From positions 186,001 through 250,000 of the forward strand of contig CAVQNQ010000003.1 of assembly GCA_963714205.1 (NCBI GenBank): a DNA stretch of 64,000 bases, read 5' to 3'. The notes below the pieces were generated by a model, which worked only from the letters and a program-made list of their open reading frames with translations, was not told the origin of the DNA and did no database searches. The DNA is from CAVQNQ01 sp963714205 (GTDB lineage: Bacteria > Acidobacteriota > Terriglobia > Bryobacterales > Bryobacteraceae). Positions 22,501 through 30,883 of this stretch are shown here, in pieces (the first letter of the stretch is position 1; every line of letters starts with the position of its first letter). The position numbers were made by a program, and so were the translations under genes.

Positions 22501-23734
22501 CGTGCAGTTCACGTACGACCACAACGGCAACGTGACAACCCGCACCGATGCCTCCGGGACCACCACGTATGCCTACGACTACTCGGACCGCCTGAAGAGT
22601 GCGAAGCTTCCGGACGGCACGCTGGTCGAATACTTGTACGATCCTTTCGGCCGGCGGATCGAGAAGAAGGTCAGCGTGTCCACCGAGAGAACGGCCGGCC
22701 ACGTCTCCACCGGGAAGAGGGCCGGAGCCGCGCCCGCCGGGACGAGGGCCGGCAACTCGTCTATCATCTATGTCTATGACGGAGACCGTCTGTTGTTCGA
22801 ACAGGACCGTACGGGATCCCCGTGGCTGCTGGTGCAATACACGTATCGCCCCGGTTCGGAGGAGTTGCTGGCGGAACAGGTGGGCAACGACATGTATTGC
22901 TACCTCGGCAATGGAAAAGGCGACGTAGCGGGCCTCGCCGATGCGTCAGGCGCGGTGGCGCAGACCTATTCCTACAGCGCTTTTGGCCAGGCTTCGGCCA
23001 GCGGCAATGCAATCCACAATTCGCATCTGTTCGCTGGGCGCCCCTTCGACGTCGAGACCGGGCTGTATGGCTTTGGCGCCCGCGCCTATGACCCCGCGAC
23101 GGGGCGGTTCCTGCAGAAGGACCCACAGAGCATCGAAGCCCTCCAGAGCCGCCAGCCCGAAGGGCAGTTAACGGCGTCGCGCGCCGGCCAGACTTTGCTA
23201 TCGCAGCTTCGCAATCCTTCCCAGGCCCACCCGTACGCTTACGCCGGCAACAACCCGCTGAGCTTTGCAGACGCCGGCGGTCTCCAGACCGAGGACGCGA
23301 CGGACCAGACCGGAGGTCCTGACGAGGACCAGGGCTGGGATCTCCTCCAGATGCTGCAGCAGGCGCAGGGCCTGCAGGAGTCAGCCCAAGGGCTCAATGC
23401 TCTCATGACGATGCTCAATCAGCTCTCGGCCGAAACGGACGCGTTGGTCGCGGCGATGAACGCGGAGATCCAGCAGACCGGAGACTCTGAGGGAGGAAAC
23501 CCGCAGGAAGGAGGCCAATGCAGCGCCGGATCCGGCACCGACACGCAGGAGTTGCTTCCGCTGTTGCCCCAGTCCTCCGCGGAGCAGTTGCACGCGATGG
23601 GCCTCACTTCCACCAACAACCCGCTCGACGTGCTGGTGGCGAAGGAAGCCATGGAAAACAAGGTGGAAGCCTTGGACATATCGGATAAGCTGCGCCAGTA
23701 TCTCACGACCGCGATTAACAATGTGTACAAGTGA
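19589..23734 (+). CDS. Secreted RHS/YD-repeat protein
   Basis: A 1381-residue protein. It has a signal peptide (about 1-25, ending in GPLMAS), a Gly/Thr-rich beta region (about 26-185), a DUF6531-like RHS opening (CGDPVTVSNGNVY near 190), and then about 25-30 YD repeats of the form G-R-hydrophobic-x-x-x-x-D-x2-G (about 250-1030). The RHS core ends at FGARAYDPATGRFLQKDP (about 1160-1180). The usual core close (NPxxxxDPxGL) is altered to NPLSFADAGGL and lies about 45 residues further on than normal. A 145-residue acidic, Gln-rich, mostly helical tail follows. RHS shells encapsulate C-terminal toxins in polymorphic systems, but this tail matches no toxin I know and no immunity gene follows (the next gene is convergent). 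A structural or secreted role is equally possible. Confidence 0.88.
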   Translation: MFGNLRFTGLIILFFAVASGPLMASSSTTTAVTLNFNCAGTYSLSGTTGTLGGSCNGGTLSPYGTTSLSVAVTATYTEPGGTPTYSNVQGTFSFSISSGGTFQATYASASATAATGGGGVTISGTAPLTAGTGVFQGASGSLTINVSGLSAAGGTGQMTITGSGSITTTGLPAPAGPGTLGNPTATNGMSCGDPVTVSNGNVYHQFQDMWLAGRGLPILILRTYNSQAAATDSPFGFGWTHSYLRYLVINGNTVVYVGESGGAYTFTNSGTSYVSASGLDATLTAGSGGYVLTERAGPVTSFDSTGRMTSLADPNGNAQTMAYDSAGRLQSISDAVGGQVQFTYDASNHITRINDQTGRQATFQYDASGNLVASTDLADNQTTYAYSSASGQTHYMQQIVFPGGGTNSFVYDSAGRLSKLTDQGGGVTQIAYGNGTTTLTDARGHTSTFSFNASGNITSIARDDGSSLAQTWNSGARLATRTDELGFVTKFSYDSLSRMSSKTDPLGNVTGIVYDAVSGKIATFTDPASGVVQNEYDAKGNLLQTADPVGGQTKRTYDGYGQPLTVTDAAGRTTTYSFDALGNPVTISDAIGTLAKASYDALHRIVGSTGPTGQEQQFQYDALGRQIQKTDPVLGVTSSRWDAAGNLASVTGPGSASTSFGYDALANLTQVTDALGGITSYEYKPSDCNCSVAGLLTAAHDARGQITRFTYDSQGRIITATDPLGNTRHYAWNGRGDLTSVTDENGNTTQYQYDGARRLIRETYPDGSAQRYTWDANGNLLTAVNANVTLTFTYDAAGRTTSVRDSRGPFTVSYVYNAVGQRTSMTALNGAVTQYSYDAAGRVAQIVAPGGQTFSFTYGPDRNRSSLALPNGLTAQYTYDGASRPTSLRYLTGAGATVAQFTTTYDADGNRATIADLSGTHRFQYDKLRRLADATHPAAAEEVYSYDAAGNRTGAVNATYDAASRLLSYGGVQFTYDHNGNVTTRTDASGTTTYAYDYSDRLKSAKLPDGTLVEYLYDPFGRRIEKKVSVSTERTAGHVSTGKRAGAAPAGTRAGNSSIIYVYDGDRLLFEQDRTGSPWLLVQYTYRPGSEELLAEQVGNDMYCYLGNGKGDVAGLADASGAVAQTYSYSAFGQASASGNAIHNSHLFAGRPFDVETGLYGFGARAYDPATGRFLQKDPQSIEALQSRQPEGQLTASRAGQTLLSQLRNPSQAHPYAYAGNNPLSFADAGGLQTEDATDQTGGPDEDQGWDLLQMLQQAQGLQESAQGLNALMTMLNQLSAETDALVAAMNAEIQQTGDSEGGNPQEGGQCSAGSGTDTQELLPLLPQSSAEQLHAMGLTSTNNPLDVLVAKEAMENKVEALDISDKLRQYLTTAINNVYK

Positions 23735-23787
23735 GCGATGCGATGGCGCCCCCGGCTTGACGGATTGCTTGCCCTACGCGAGCGTTG

Positions 23788-25047
23788 TTACGCCACCTTC
23801 TTCTGGTGGCTCCGCGCCAGTTCCATGTAGACGCCCAAATCCCGGTCCAGGTCCGACTGCGTGCCGTCGAAATAGAAATTGCGGATCGGAATGCCGCCCA
23901 AGTCCCGGCTGATTCTTGGGTAGATGGCCTCGCACACGATGCCGTTCATGCAGGTGAAGGGGCTGATGTCGATGATCCCGGCGGCGCCTTTGCGCGCGAG
24001 GTAGACTGTCTTGCCCACATTCAACACCATCTCGCCGAAGGCGCCCTCGCGCGGCAGGTAGGGGCGGGCGCATTCCAGGATCTCGTAGATGTCCGGCTCC
24101 TCGCGCCCCTTGAAGTCGTCGTGGAACGGCTCCATCAGCACGTGCTCGTCGCGCTTCTGCACGCGCTTGCGGATCCATGCGCCGAGAGCCTCGATCGTCC
24201 ACAGCCGCCCGGCCAGCTTGAGCTTGCGGAAGTGCTCGGAGTTGGTGTACCAGATCCACTCGACGATGTCCGAGAGCCAGGTCTCCGCCCCGTATTCCTC
24301 CAGGCACCGCACCAGGTTCTCGTTGGAGAAGGTGTTCAGGCGGCAGAAAATCTCGCCCACAATGCCGATCAAGGGGTGCTTGCGTTCCTGGCGCACCGGC
24401 ACGCGGCGGAAGCGGTCGCGGCAGCGCACCATGGCGTCGCGCAGCGATAGAAGCTGCACACCCGGCTCCACGGGGGTGGTTTCGAGCGTCGCGCACAAAT
24501 CGCCCAGCGATCCCTCGTAGACGGCCTCGATATCGCCCCGGCATTCCTCGTACGGGCGGCGCATCAGCATCAGTTTCTGCAACAAATCGGCGCACAACAA
24601 GGCCCGCCAGCCCGTGCGCAAGAACGGGCCGGCCAGCGTCCCCAAGCCATCGTACGAGTTCTGGCTGGTGGGCGAAAGGATTTCCACGTTGCCATATCCG
24701 TTCGCATCCAGGATGTGGCGCAGGTAGGGAGCGTATTGCCCGAAGCGGCAGGGGCCCTCGGCCGTGGGCATGAACAGGGCGATGCGCGAGGGATCCGTCT
24801 CCGGCCGCTCGATCACCTTCACGAAATCGCCCACCGTCACTTTAGCCGGATAGCACTCGTCGCCCGAGGTATAGCGCGCGCCAAGCTCGCGCGTGCGTTC
24901 ATCGGAGGGAGGCGTGGGCTCGGCCTCCAGGCCGATGGCGCGAAAAGCGGCGGCGAAGGCGCGCGCGCTGCCGTACGCCATCGGCGGGATGTAGATCCGC
25001 TTGCCTCTTAGTGGATGGTCGGCTGTTCCGCCGGCGCCTGGTAACAT
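23788..25047 (-). CDS. 2-hydroxyacyl-CoA dehydratase (HgdB/BcrB-like) subunit-type protein
   Basis: A 419-residue protein resembling the HGD-D/DUF2229-associated part of large CoA-activase proteins. It has a Rossmann-like opening (IYIPPMAYGSARAF), the conserved SGDECYP (Cys65), GPCRFGQY (Cys100), a second Rossmann start GIVGEIFCRLNTF near 245, and SPFTCMNGIVCEAI near 372. These Cys residues could bind an iron-sulfur cluster, as in the dehydratase subunits. The gene starts 40 bases inside the end of the activase gene, so the two are coupled. In many anaerobes the equivalent of both is one chain of roughly 1400 residues (family knowledge), so this looks like a split version. Substrate unknown. 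Confidence 0.8.
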   Translation of the reverse strand: MLPGAGGTADHPLRGKRIYIPPMAYGSARAFAAAFRAIGLEAEPTPPSDERTRELGARYTSGDECYPAKVTVGDFVKVIERPETDPSRIALFMPTAEGPCRFGQYAPYLRHILDANGYGNVEILSPTSQNSYDGLGTLAGPFLRTGWRALLCADLLQKLMLMRRPYEECRGDIEAVYEGSLGDLCATLETTPVEPGVQLLSLRDAMVRCRDRFRRVPVRQERKHPLIGIVGEIFCRLNTFSNENLVRCLEEYGAETWLSDIVEWIWYTNSEHFRKLKLAGRLWTIEALGAWIRKRVQKRDEHVLMEPFHDDFKGREEPDIYEILECARPYLPREGAFGEMVLNVGKTVYLARKGAAGIIDISPFTCMNGIVCEAIYPRISRDLGGIPIRNFYFDGTQSDLDRDLGVYMELARSHQKKVA

Positions 25048-28000
25048 CTGAGGATCCCTTTGCTATCGAGATACGCTTCGCAGCGCGTCATGTAACCGGC
25101 GTCGTTGCCGTGCCCATCGAACTGCAGAATCAGCAGCGGCGCTCCGGCGGCCTCGCGGGCGAAGTGCTTGATGTAGGAATCGGGCCCGCACTTGAAGTTG
25201 GTGATATAAACCACGTGCAGGTTGGCGCGTCCGGAAGCCACGCGCGCCGCTTCCAGGATCTTGCGGCCCGAGATCCAGAACATGTTGGAGTGCAGGTCCG
25301 CGATGGGTTCCCGGCCGGTCACCAGGAAATCCAGCGGAATCACGTTGGCGCCGTAGCGGTGGCGCAGCTTGCGCGGGATATCGCAGTTCACCCCGCGATC
25401 GTAGATATTGTAAGCGCGGCCCACCAGCACCAGGCCCGGCTCGCCGGTTCGCTCCAAAACCTCGAGCGCGCGCCGGCCCGCCTCCAGCAGCTTCTCCTGA
25501 AAACCGCGCTGCTCGGCATAGGCCGCGTCCACAGCTCGGTCGCTCGCCCACCGCGTCACGCCGATGCGGCGCATGGTCTCCGCCAGCGCCGTCTTCACCT
25601 GGGCCGGGCCCAGCTTGAAATGCAGCGTGGGAATGAGAAACTTGTGCTTTTCGCCCTCGAGCGGCGGCGCGGCCCGCAGAACCCACGGCAGGGTCTGGTT
25701 CCAAGGGCAGTAGTGCGAAGGCGAGGATTCCGCCCCTTCGGCATCCGCCATATTGGGCACCAGGATGTAATCCACGCCGGCTTGGGCCAATGCTTGCACG
25801 TGCCCGTGCGCCACCTGCACCGGATAGCACGGCTGCGCCACCGCCATCTCGATTCCCGCGGCCGAGATGCGCGGATCGGTCACCGGCGAAAGCACCGTCG
25901 GAATGCCTAGCTCGGCAAAGTAGCGCCGCCAGAACGGCAACTGGTCGAGCAGGGTCATGGCCCGCGGCAGACCCACCCGGAAAGCCCCTCCCAAGGCTGC
26001 CGGCAGCTTTTCGAGCAACTGCTCGCGATAGGCGAACAGGTCCTCGATTACCGGCTTGCGGCCGGTGGCCGAGGGCTTGCGGAATTTATCCGAGCACTTA
26101 TCGCCCCAGTAGCTCTTCTTGCCCTCGATCACGAACTCCTTCATGTCGCAGAGGTTCGAGCAGGCCTTGCAGACGAAATCGCGCGTCGTGAGGCTCAGCT
26201 TGTGCAGGTCATAGCCCCGGAAACGCGTCTGCCCGCCGGTGGCCTGGTGCCACTGGCGCGCGATCAGCGCCATCCCGATGGCGCCCATCACGCCGTTATA
26301 GGGCGGCACCGTGATCTTCTTGCCCAGCAGGCTGGCGAAGGCCGCGGTTACGGCGTCGTTGTAAGCCGTGCCGCCCTGGAAGTAGACCACCTTGCCGATG
26401 CGCCGCCCACGCACCACGCGGTTCAAGTAATTGAGCGCGATGGAATAGGCCAGCCCGGCCACCAGGCTGGGCACCGTTTCGCCCTTGTGCAGCCAGCCCG
26501 TGACGTCGCGCTCCATGAAGACCGTGCAGCGCTCGCCCAGACGCGTGGGATTAGGCGCCGCCAGCGCCAGCTGCGCGAACTCGCCCTTGATGCTGATGCC
26601 CAGCTTTTCGGCCTGTTCCTCCAGGAACGAGCCGGTGCCGGCCGCGCAGGCTTCGTTCATGGCGAAATCGACCACCACGCCCTTCTCAATGGAGATGAAC
26701 TTGGAATCCTGCCCGCCGATTTCGAAGATCGTATCCACCGGCTCGCCGCCCAGCGTGGCGCTGATGTGCAGCGCGCCGGTCTTGTGCGCGGTGATCTCGT
26801 CGTTGACCGCATCGGCGCCCACGAACTCGGCGATCAGCTCGCGCCCCGAGCCGGTGGTGCCCACGCCGCGGATCTCCAGGCGGCTGCCCCACAGCCGCTC
26901 GACCTCGGCCAAGCCCTCCTGCACCGCCTCGATCGGCCGGCCGGAGGTGCGCAGGTACACGTCGTGGATCACGGCGCCGAATTCATCGATCACCACCACG
27001 TTCGTCGAGACCGAGCCGATATCCAGCCCCAGGTAGGCCGGGATGGGCCGGCCATCGGGGGGCGCCACGTAAATTCCCACGCGGTCCCGCAACTGCACCA
27101 CGTTCTCGGTGGAGAGTGGGCGGGTATCGGGCGCCTTCTCCTCGGATTCGTGCTGGCGCAGCCGGTGAATCTCCAGGATCGAACGCTTGCGGGGTTCCTC
27201 GGCTTCCAGGATGGCAGCGCCGATGGCTCCGCACCAGGCAAACTCCCGGGGCACGAACAGGTCCTTCTCAGCCAGGGAAAAGGCTTCGCGCAGCGCTCCG
27301 GTGACGCCCGCGTTCTGCGAAACCGCACCGATGAGCGCCACGGGGGCTTCCACCGGCCGTCCTTTGACGATGGAGCCCTTGAAATTGCGCGCCACGGCAT
27401 CGCACAGCCCGCGCAGGATCTCGGCCGGCGAATAGCCCTTCTGCTGCGCGTGGATCATGTCGCTCTTGGCGAACACCGAGCAGCGCCCGGCGATACGCGC
27501 CGCGCAACTGGCCATCGACACCACCTGGCCGACTTCCTCCACCGAATACTTCATACGCAGCGCCTGCTGGTCGAGGAACGAGCCGGTGCCCGCCGCGCAC
27601 TCGCCCGAACGGTCGTAATCGACGATCCCGGTGCCCTCGAGGCGTATGTACTTGGAGCTTTCTCCGCCGATTTCGAAGACCGTTCGCACCTGCGGATAGC
27701 ACGTGCCGATCATGCGCGCGATGGCTTTGAACTCGTTTTCGAAGAAGAGCCCCAGCACCTTCGCGATCGTCCGGCTGCCCGAACCGGTGACGCGTATACC
27801 CTCCACCCGGTCCTCGGGGACCGTTTCATAGAAGTCGCGCAGTAGATCGTAGGTGGATTGGATGGGGCTGCCCGAGATGCGCCGGTACTCGGAGAGCACC
27901 AGCGGGCGGCCATCCAGCTCGATCCTTTGGAACTCGGGATGCGCCGCGCAGAGAGCTTCGAGAATGGGGCGGTCCGCCGGCTTGCCCAGCGCCGCCAGCT

Positions 28001-28049
28001 TGAGACTGATGGCCCCGATGTCCAGACCTAGATTGATCCCCATTTTCAT
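25008..28049 (-). CDS. Tandem BadF/BcrA/HgdC-type acyl-CoA dehydratase activase with DUF2229
   Basis: A 1013-residue protein with two complete ASKHA ATPase domains. Domain 1 (about 1-300) opens with GINLGLDIGAISLKL and domain 2 (about 338-600) with YLGLDIGSVSTNVVV. Each has CAAGTGSF and a later Cys (GRCSVF, GERCTVF), the two cysteines that in HgdC dimers bridge a 4Fe-4S cluster. A Cys-rich linker (CKACSNLC) and a DUF2229 region (about 690-900) follow. Family members use ATP to push an electron into 2-hydroxyacyl-CoA or benzoyl-CoA dehydratase/reductase partners. The ATG at 28049 (MKMGINLG) is preferred over an in-frame ATG at 28109, because the conserved fold starts at once. It is divergent from glutamate dehydrogenase. 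Confidence 0.87.
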   Translation of the reverse strand: MKMGINLGLDIGAISLKLAALGKPADRPILEALCAAHPEFQRIELDGRPLVLSEYRRISGSPIQSTYDLLRDFYETVPEDRVEGIRVTGSGSRTIAKVLGLFFENEFKAIARMIGTCYPQVRTVFEIGGESSKYIRLEGTGIVDYDRSGECAAGTGSFLDQQALRMKYSVEEVGQVVSMASCAARIAGRCSVFAKSDMIHAQQKGYSPAEILRGLCDAVARNFKGSIVKGRPVEAPVALIGAVSQNAGVTGALREAFSLAEKDLFVPREFAWCGAIGAAILEAEEPRKRSILEIHRLRQHESEEKAPDTRPLSTENVVQLRDRVGIYVAPPDGRPIPAYLGLDIGSVSTNVVVIDEFGAVIHDVYLRTSGRPIEAVQEGLAEVERLWGSRLEIRGVGTTGSGRELIAEFVGADAVNDEITAHKTGALHISATLGGEPVDTIFEIGGQDSKFISIEKGVVVDFAMNEACAAGTGSFLEEQAEKLGISIKGEFAQLALAAPNPTRLGERCTVFMERDVTGWLHKGETVPSLVAGLAYSIALNYLNRVVRGRRIGKVVYFQGGTAYNDAVTAAFASLLGKKITVPPYNGVMGAIGMALIARQWHQATGGQTRFRGYDLHKLSLTTRDFVCKACSNLCDMKEFVIEGKKSYWGDKCSDKFRKPSATGRKPVIEDLFAYREQLLEKLPAALGGAFRVGLPRAMTLLDQLPFWRRYFAELGIPTVLSPVTDPRISAAGIEMAVAQPCYPVQVAHGHVQALAQAGVDYILVPNMADAEGAESSPSHYCPWNQTLPWVLRAAPPLEGEKHKFLIPTLHFKLGPAQVKTALAETMRRIGVTRWASDRAVDAAYAEQRGFQEKLLEAGRRALEVLERTGEPGLVLVGRAYNIYDRGVNCDIPRKLRHRYGANVIPLDFLVTGREPIADLHSNMFWISGRKILEAARVASGRANLHVVYITNFKCGPDSYIKHFAREAAGAPLLILQFDGHGNDAGYMTRCEAYLDSKGILRCYQAPAEQPTIH

Positions 28050-28203
28050 ATAGTTTCCGGCAGCAGCGACCGTAATTACAAGTGTTTCGGACCTGAATGG
28101 TCGTTCCACGCAGCGACAGGTCGCGGAGAGGTGCTGAGCGGGATTGTATCGAAATAATCACATTGTCAGGCACGAAGGATCACACATATACTGGAGCACC
28201 CCA

Positions 28204-28232
28204 TTGACGTGGTGTTTTAGCGGATCTACGAT
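28204..28232 (+). promoter_or_regulatory. Sigma-70-type promoter for glutamate dehydrogenase
   Basis: TTGACG (28204-28209) and TACGAT (28227-28232) are separated by exactly 17 bases and lie 55 bases before the ATG of the glutamate dehydrogenase gene. Five of six and four of six bases match the -35 and -10 consensus. It is the best promoter match in this divergent gap. Confidence 0.55.
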
Positions 28233-28287
28233 TCCAGTGGAGCCTACCATGTAAATCGACTCCGTTCGTCGCGAAAAGAGGTTTGCC

Positions 28288-29556
28288 ATGTTAGCAACCG
28301 TAACCCAAACAAGCTTCAAGAATCCCTACGAAGTAGCGCTCGAGAACTTCGATCTGGCGGCCAACGCGCTGGATCTCGACGAGAACATCCGGGCCATGAT
28401 CAAATGTCCGGAGCGCATACTCCAGGTGAGTGTGCCGGTCCGCATGGACACCGGAAAGATCGTTCGCTTCGAAGGCTATCGCGTGCAGCATAGCACCACG
28501 CGCGGCCCGGCCAAAGGCGGCATCCATTTTCATCCCAACGTCACCCTGGACGAAGTCAAGGCCCTGGCCACGTGGATGACCTGGAAATGCGCCGTGGTGA
28601 ACATCCCCTTCGGCGGCGCCAAAGGCGGTGTCACGTGTAACCCCAAGCGGATGTCCATGGGCGAGCTGGAGCGTCTCTCGCGGCGCTACGCCACCTCCAT
28701 CCTGCCGCTGATCGGCCCGGAAAAGGACATCCCCGCGCCGGATGTTTATACCACCCCGCAGATCATGGCGTGGATCATGGACACCTTCAGCATGAATAAA
28801 GGCTATCCGGTCATGGGCGTGGTCACCGGCAAACCCATCAGCCTGGGCGGATCGCTGGGCCGCCACGAGGCCACCGGCCGGGGCTGCTATTACACTGTGC
28901 TGAGCAGCTGCCAGCACCTGGGAATCCCGGTGAAGGGCGCCCGCGTGGCGGTGCAGGGATTCGGCAACGCCGGCTCGATTGCCGCCAACCTGTTTCACGC
29001 CGCCGAAGCCGTGGTCATCGCCGCCAGCGATTCGACGGTGGCGATCTATAACCGCGCCGGCCTCGATATTCCCAAACTCATCGCGCACAAGGAGCGCACC
29101 GGCTCCCTGCGCGGCTTCCCCGATGCCGAGGTAATCCCGGCCGAAGCTCTGCTCCTGCTGGATTGCGAGATTCTCGTCCCGGCCGCCCTGGAGAACGCCA
29201 TCACAGAGGAAAATGCCCACGCCGTGCGCGCCCGCATCGTGGCGGAAGCGGCTAACGGACCGGTAACCCCCGAAGCCGACCGCATCCTCGACCAGAAGGG
29301 TGTCTTCCTCATCCCGGACATCCTTTGCAACGCCGGCGGCGTGACGGTCTCCTATTTCGAGTGGGTGCAGGACGAAAACCACCTCTTCTGGGACGAGCAG
29401 GACGTGAACTCCCGGCTGGAGAGGGTCATGGTGCGCGCCTTCAACGACGTGCTCAAGATCCACCTGGACCGCAAGGTGAGCATGCGCCTAGCGGCGAATA
29501 TGCTGGGCGTAAGCCGCGTGGCGGAGGCCAACCGCATCCGCGGGCTGTATCCGTGA
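28288..29556 (+). CDS. gdhA: Glutamate dehydrogenase (Glu/Leu/Phe/Val family)
   Basis: A 422-residue protein of the usual length for hexameric GDH. It interconverts glutamate and 2-oxoglutarate plus ammonia. Visible motifs: TRGPAKGGIHFHP (substrate-binding Lys, about 77), PFGGAKGGV (catalytic Lys112), the Rossmann VQGFGNAGS (about 222-230), and NAGGVTVSYFEW near the C-terminus. Coenzyme choice (NAD or NADP) cannot be read safely. An AGAGG site lies just before the ATG. A good promoter lies 55 bases upstream. The gene stands alone and is divergent from the acyl-CoA dehydratase activase pair. Confidence 0.94.
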   Translation: MLATVTQTSFKNPYEVALENFDLAANALDLDENIRAMIKCPERILQVSVPVRMDTGKIVRFEGYRVQHSTTRGPAKGGIHFHPNVTLDEVKALATWMTWKCAVVNIPFGGAKGGVTCNPKRMSMGELERLSRRYATSILPLIGPEKDIPAPDVYTTPQIMAWIMDTFSMNKGYPVMGVVTGKPISLGGSLGRHEATGRGCYYTVLSSCQHLGIPVKGARVAVQGFGNAGSIAANLFHAAEAVVIAASDSTVAIYNRAGLDIPKLIAHKERTGSLRGFPDAEVIPAEALLLLDCEILVPAALENAITEENAHAVRARIVAEAANGPVTPEADRILDQKGVFLIPDILCNAGGVTVSYFEWVQDENHLFWDEQDVNSRLERVMVRAFNDVLKIHLDRKVSMRLAANMLGVSRVAEANRIRGLYP

Positions 29557-29580
29557 GACTGTGAGACGACGGTGACGCCA

Positions 29581-29600
29581 GGGCTGGGGTTTCCCGGCCC
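29581..29600 (+). terminator. Hairpin between glutamate dehydrogenase and the WG-repeat gene
   Basis: GGGCTGGG (29581-29588) pairs with CCCGGCCC (29593-29600), with one U-G pair and a GTTT loop, 25 bases after the gdhA stop. No T-run follows, so it is at best an atypical terminator for these two convergent genes. Confidence 0.35.
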
Positions 29601-29657
29601 CGGCTCGAAACGCACGCCAAACCGTGGTACCCGTGATGGAATTTTGTTCGGTGCGGT

Positions 29658-30818
29658 TCACATTTTATATGTGAATACGCGCGTGCCGGCCCTGTCGATG
29701 TATGCGAAGGTGCCCCCGCCGTAAGGTGACGATCCGCCAAGCTTGACATGGGCAAGCCCATGGAAGAAGCGGCTGGCAAGCATGAAACGCTCCGGAATGG
29801 CTTGCTTCCCTTCGAGATCGATAAAGATATAGCCCTCATCGGGATTCCCAACCGCCGCGAGTCCGTCGGAGAACGGTTCGGCCTTAAAGAAGTCTGCGCG
29901 CATCTTGAGAACGCCGGCTTTGTCGATGAATCCGCTTTCCTTGTCGTTCGTAACTAACGCAAGGCCGTTAGAGAACGAGTGTACCGATTGGAATGCGGGC
30001 GGAATAACGAAGACGCCTCGCCGATCGACGAATCCCCAAAGATCCCCGACTTTGACCGCCGCCAATCCTTCGTGAAATCCCAAGGCCCCTTCGAATTCGG
30101 CGGCGAAGATCGGCTTACCCGTCTTATCGATGAACTCCCACTTGCAAAGGGGGCCGGCAAGCCGCCCGCGATCGCGGGTTGCTCCTGTGCTCGGGGCGGC
30201 CTGCGAGGACATCCGCATACACGGATCGTACTGCTCGTAGTCGAAGTACACGCAGGGCCCTTCGGCGACGACCCGCGCGATGCCGTCTTCGAAGCGGGTA
30301 CCCGCGACAAACCGGGGCGCAATGACGTATCCGCCCGAGCGATCGATGTAGCCTAACTTACCCGACACCTCGATAGCCGCAAGGCCATCCGAAAAACTCC
30401 CGACTAATCCCTCCGGATAAAACGGAAACTGCGGTGGTATGACGAACTGTCCCGTATGATCGATGAAGCCCCACTTGGAATCTCGCGTCTTCAGTGCAGC
30501 CGCGAGACCCTCGGAGAAATCCCAGATCCGGTAGAAGCCATTTTCAAGGACTCTCTCTCCGCGGGTGTTGAGGAACGGCCCCTCGGCGACACCCAGCGAC
30601 AATAGGCCATCGTAAAACGCCTGACCCCAGTTCGAACTCACGGCCAGCGTCGGAGGAATCACGATGTGACCGCGGCTGTCGATGAATCCGGCACGACCGC
30701 GTTCGACAATTCGGAAAAGTGCATCGGCGCTGTCGGACGGAGGCGTCCATATTAAGCCGTCCGCCTCGCAGCCGGCCAGAAGTGTGCACGCCAGAAGTAG
30801 GGACACCAGCACGCGCAT
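29658..30818 (-). CDS. WG-repeat lipoprotein
   Basis: A 386-residue protein. The N-terminus is a lipoprotein signal peptide with lipobox LAGC (Cys17), so the protein should be anchored in a cell-envelope membrane. The rest is about eight WG repeats of some 40-50 residues, each with a core such as WGFIDHTG followed by FVIPPQF. The repeats become less regular at both ends. WG repeats form beta-rich surfaces thought to mediate binding; no enzymatic motif is seen. The gene is alone, convergent with glutamate dehydrogenase and divergent from the toxin-antitoxin operon. Confidence 0.85.
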   Translation of the reverse strand: MRVLVSLLLACTLLAGCEADGLIWTPPSDSADALFRIVERGRAGFIDSRGHIVIPPTLAVSSNWGQAFYDGLLSLGVAEGPFLNTRGERVLENGFYRIWDFSEGLAAALKTRDSKWGFIDHTGQFVIPPQFPFYPEGLVGSFSDGLAAIEVSGKLGYIDRSGGYVIAPRFVAGTRFEDGIARVVAEGPCVYFDYEQYDPCMRMSSQAAPSTGATRDRGRLAGPLCKWEFIDKTGKPIFAAEFEGALGFHEGLAAVKVGDLWGFVDRRGVFVIPPAFQSVHSFSNGLALVTNDKESGFIDKAGVLKMRADFFKAEPFSDGLAAVGNPDEGYIFIDLEGKQAIPERFMLASRFFHGLAHVKLGGSSPYGGGTFAYIDRAGTRVFTYKM

Positions 30819-30857
30819 GACAGCATTCTAGCGCTACCCGAACATCAAGTCAGCCTA

Positions 30858-30882
30858 TGGTATGATCATACTTGAGGTATGA
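30858..30882 (+). promoter_or_regulatory. Promoter and operator of the MazEF-like operon
   Basis: GTATGATCATAC (30860-30871) is a perfect 12-base palindrome. The extended -10 box TGGTATGAT (30858-30866) lies inside it, and the half-site GGTATGA recurs at 30876-30882, 17 bases after its first copy (30859-30865). This is what is expected when a ribbon-helix-helix antitoxin represses its own promoter. The -35 region is weak, as is usual with an extended -10. Confidence 0.6.
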
Positions 30883-30883
30883 A

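Noticed and set aside
20500..22700. Regularly spaced short DNA repeats, considered as a CRISPR-like array
   Set aside because: The repeats are in frame and encode the YD motifs of the RHS protein; there are no unique spacers of fixed length.
26202..27845. 547-codon forward open frame opposite the activase gene
   Set aside because: Antisense shadow; both ATPase domains on the other strand are fully conserved.
28125..28160. Sequence resembling the 5' arm of a serine tRNA
   Set aside because: No anticodon arm, T-arm or matching acceptor strand follows, so no tRNA fold is possible.
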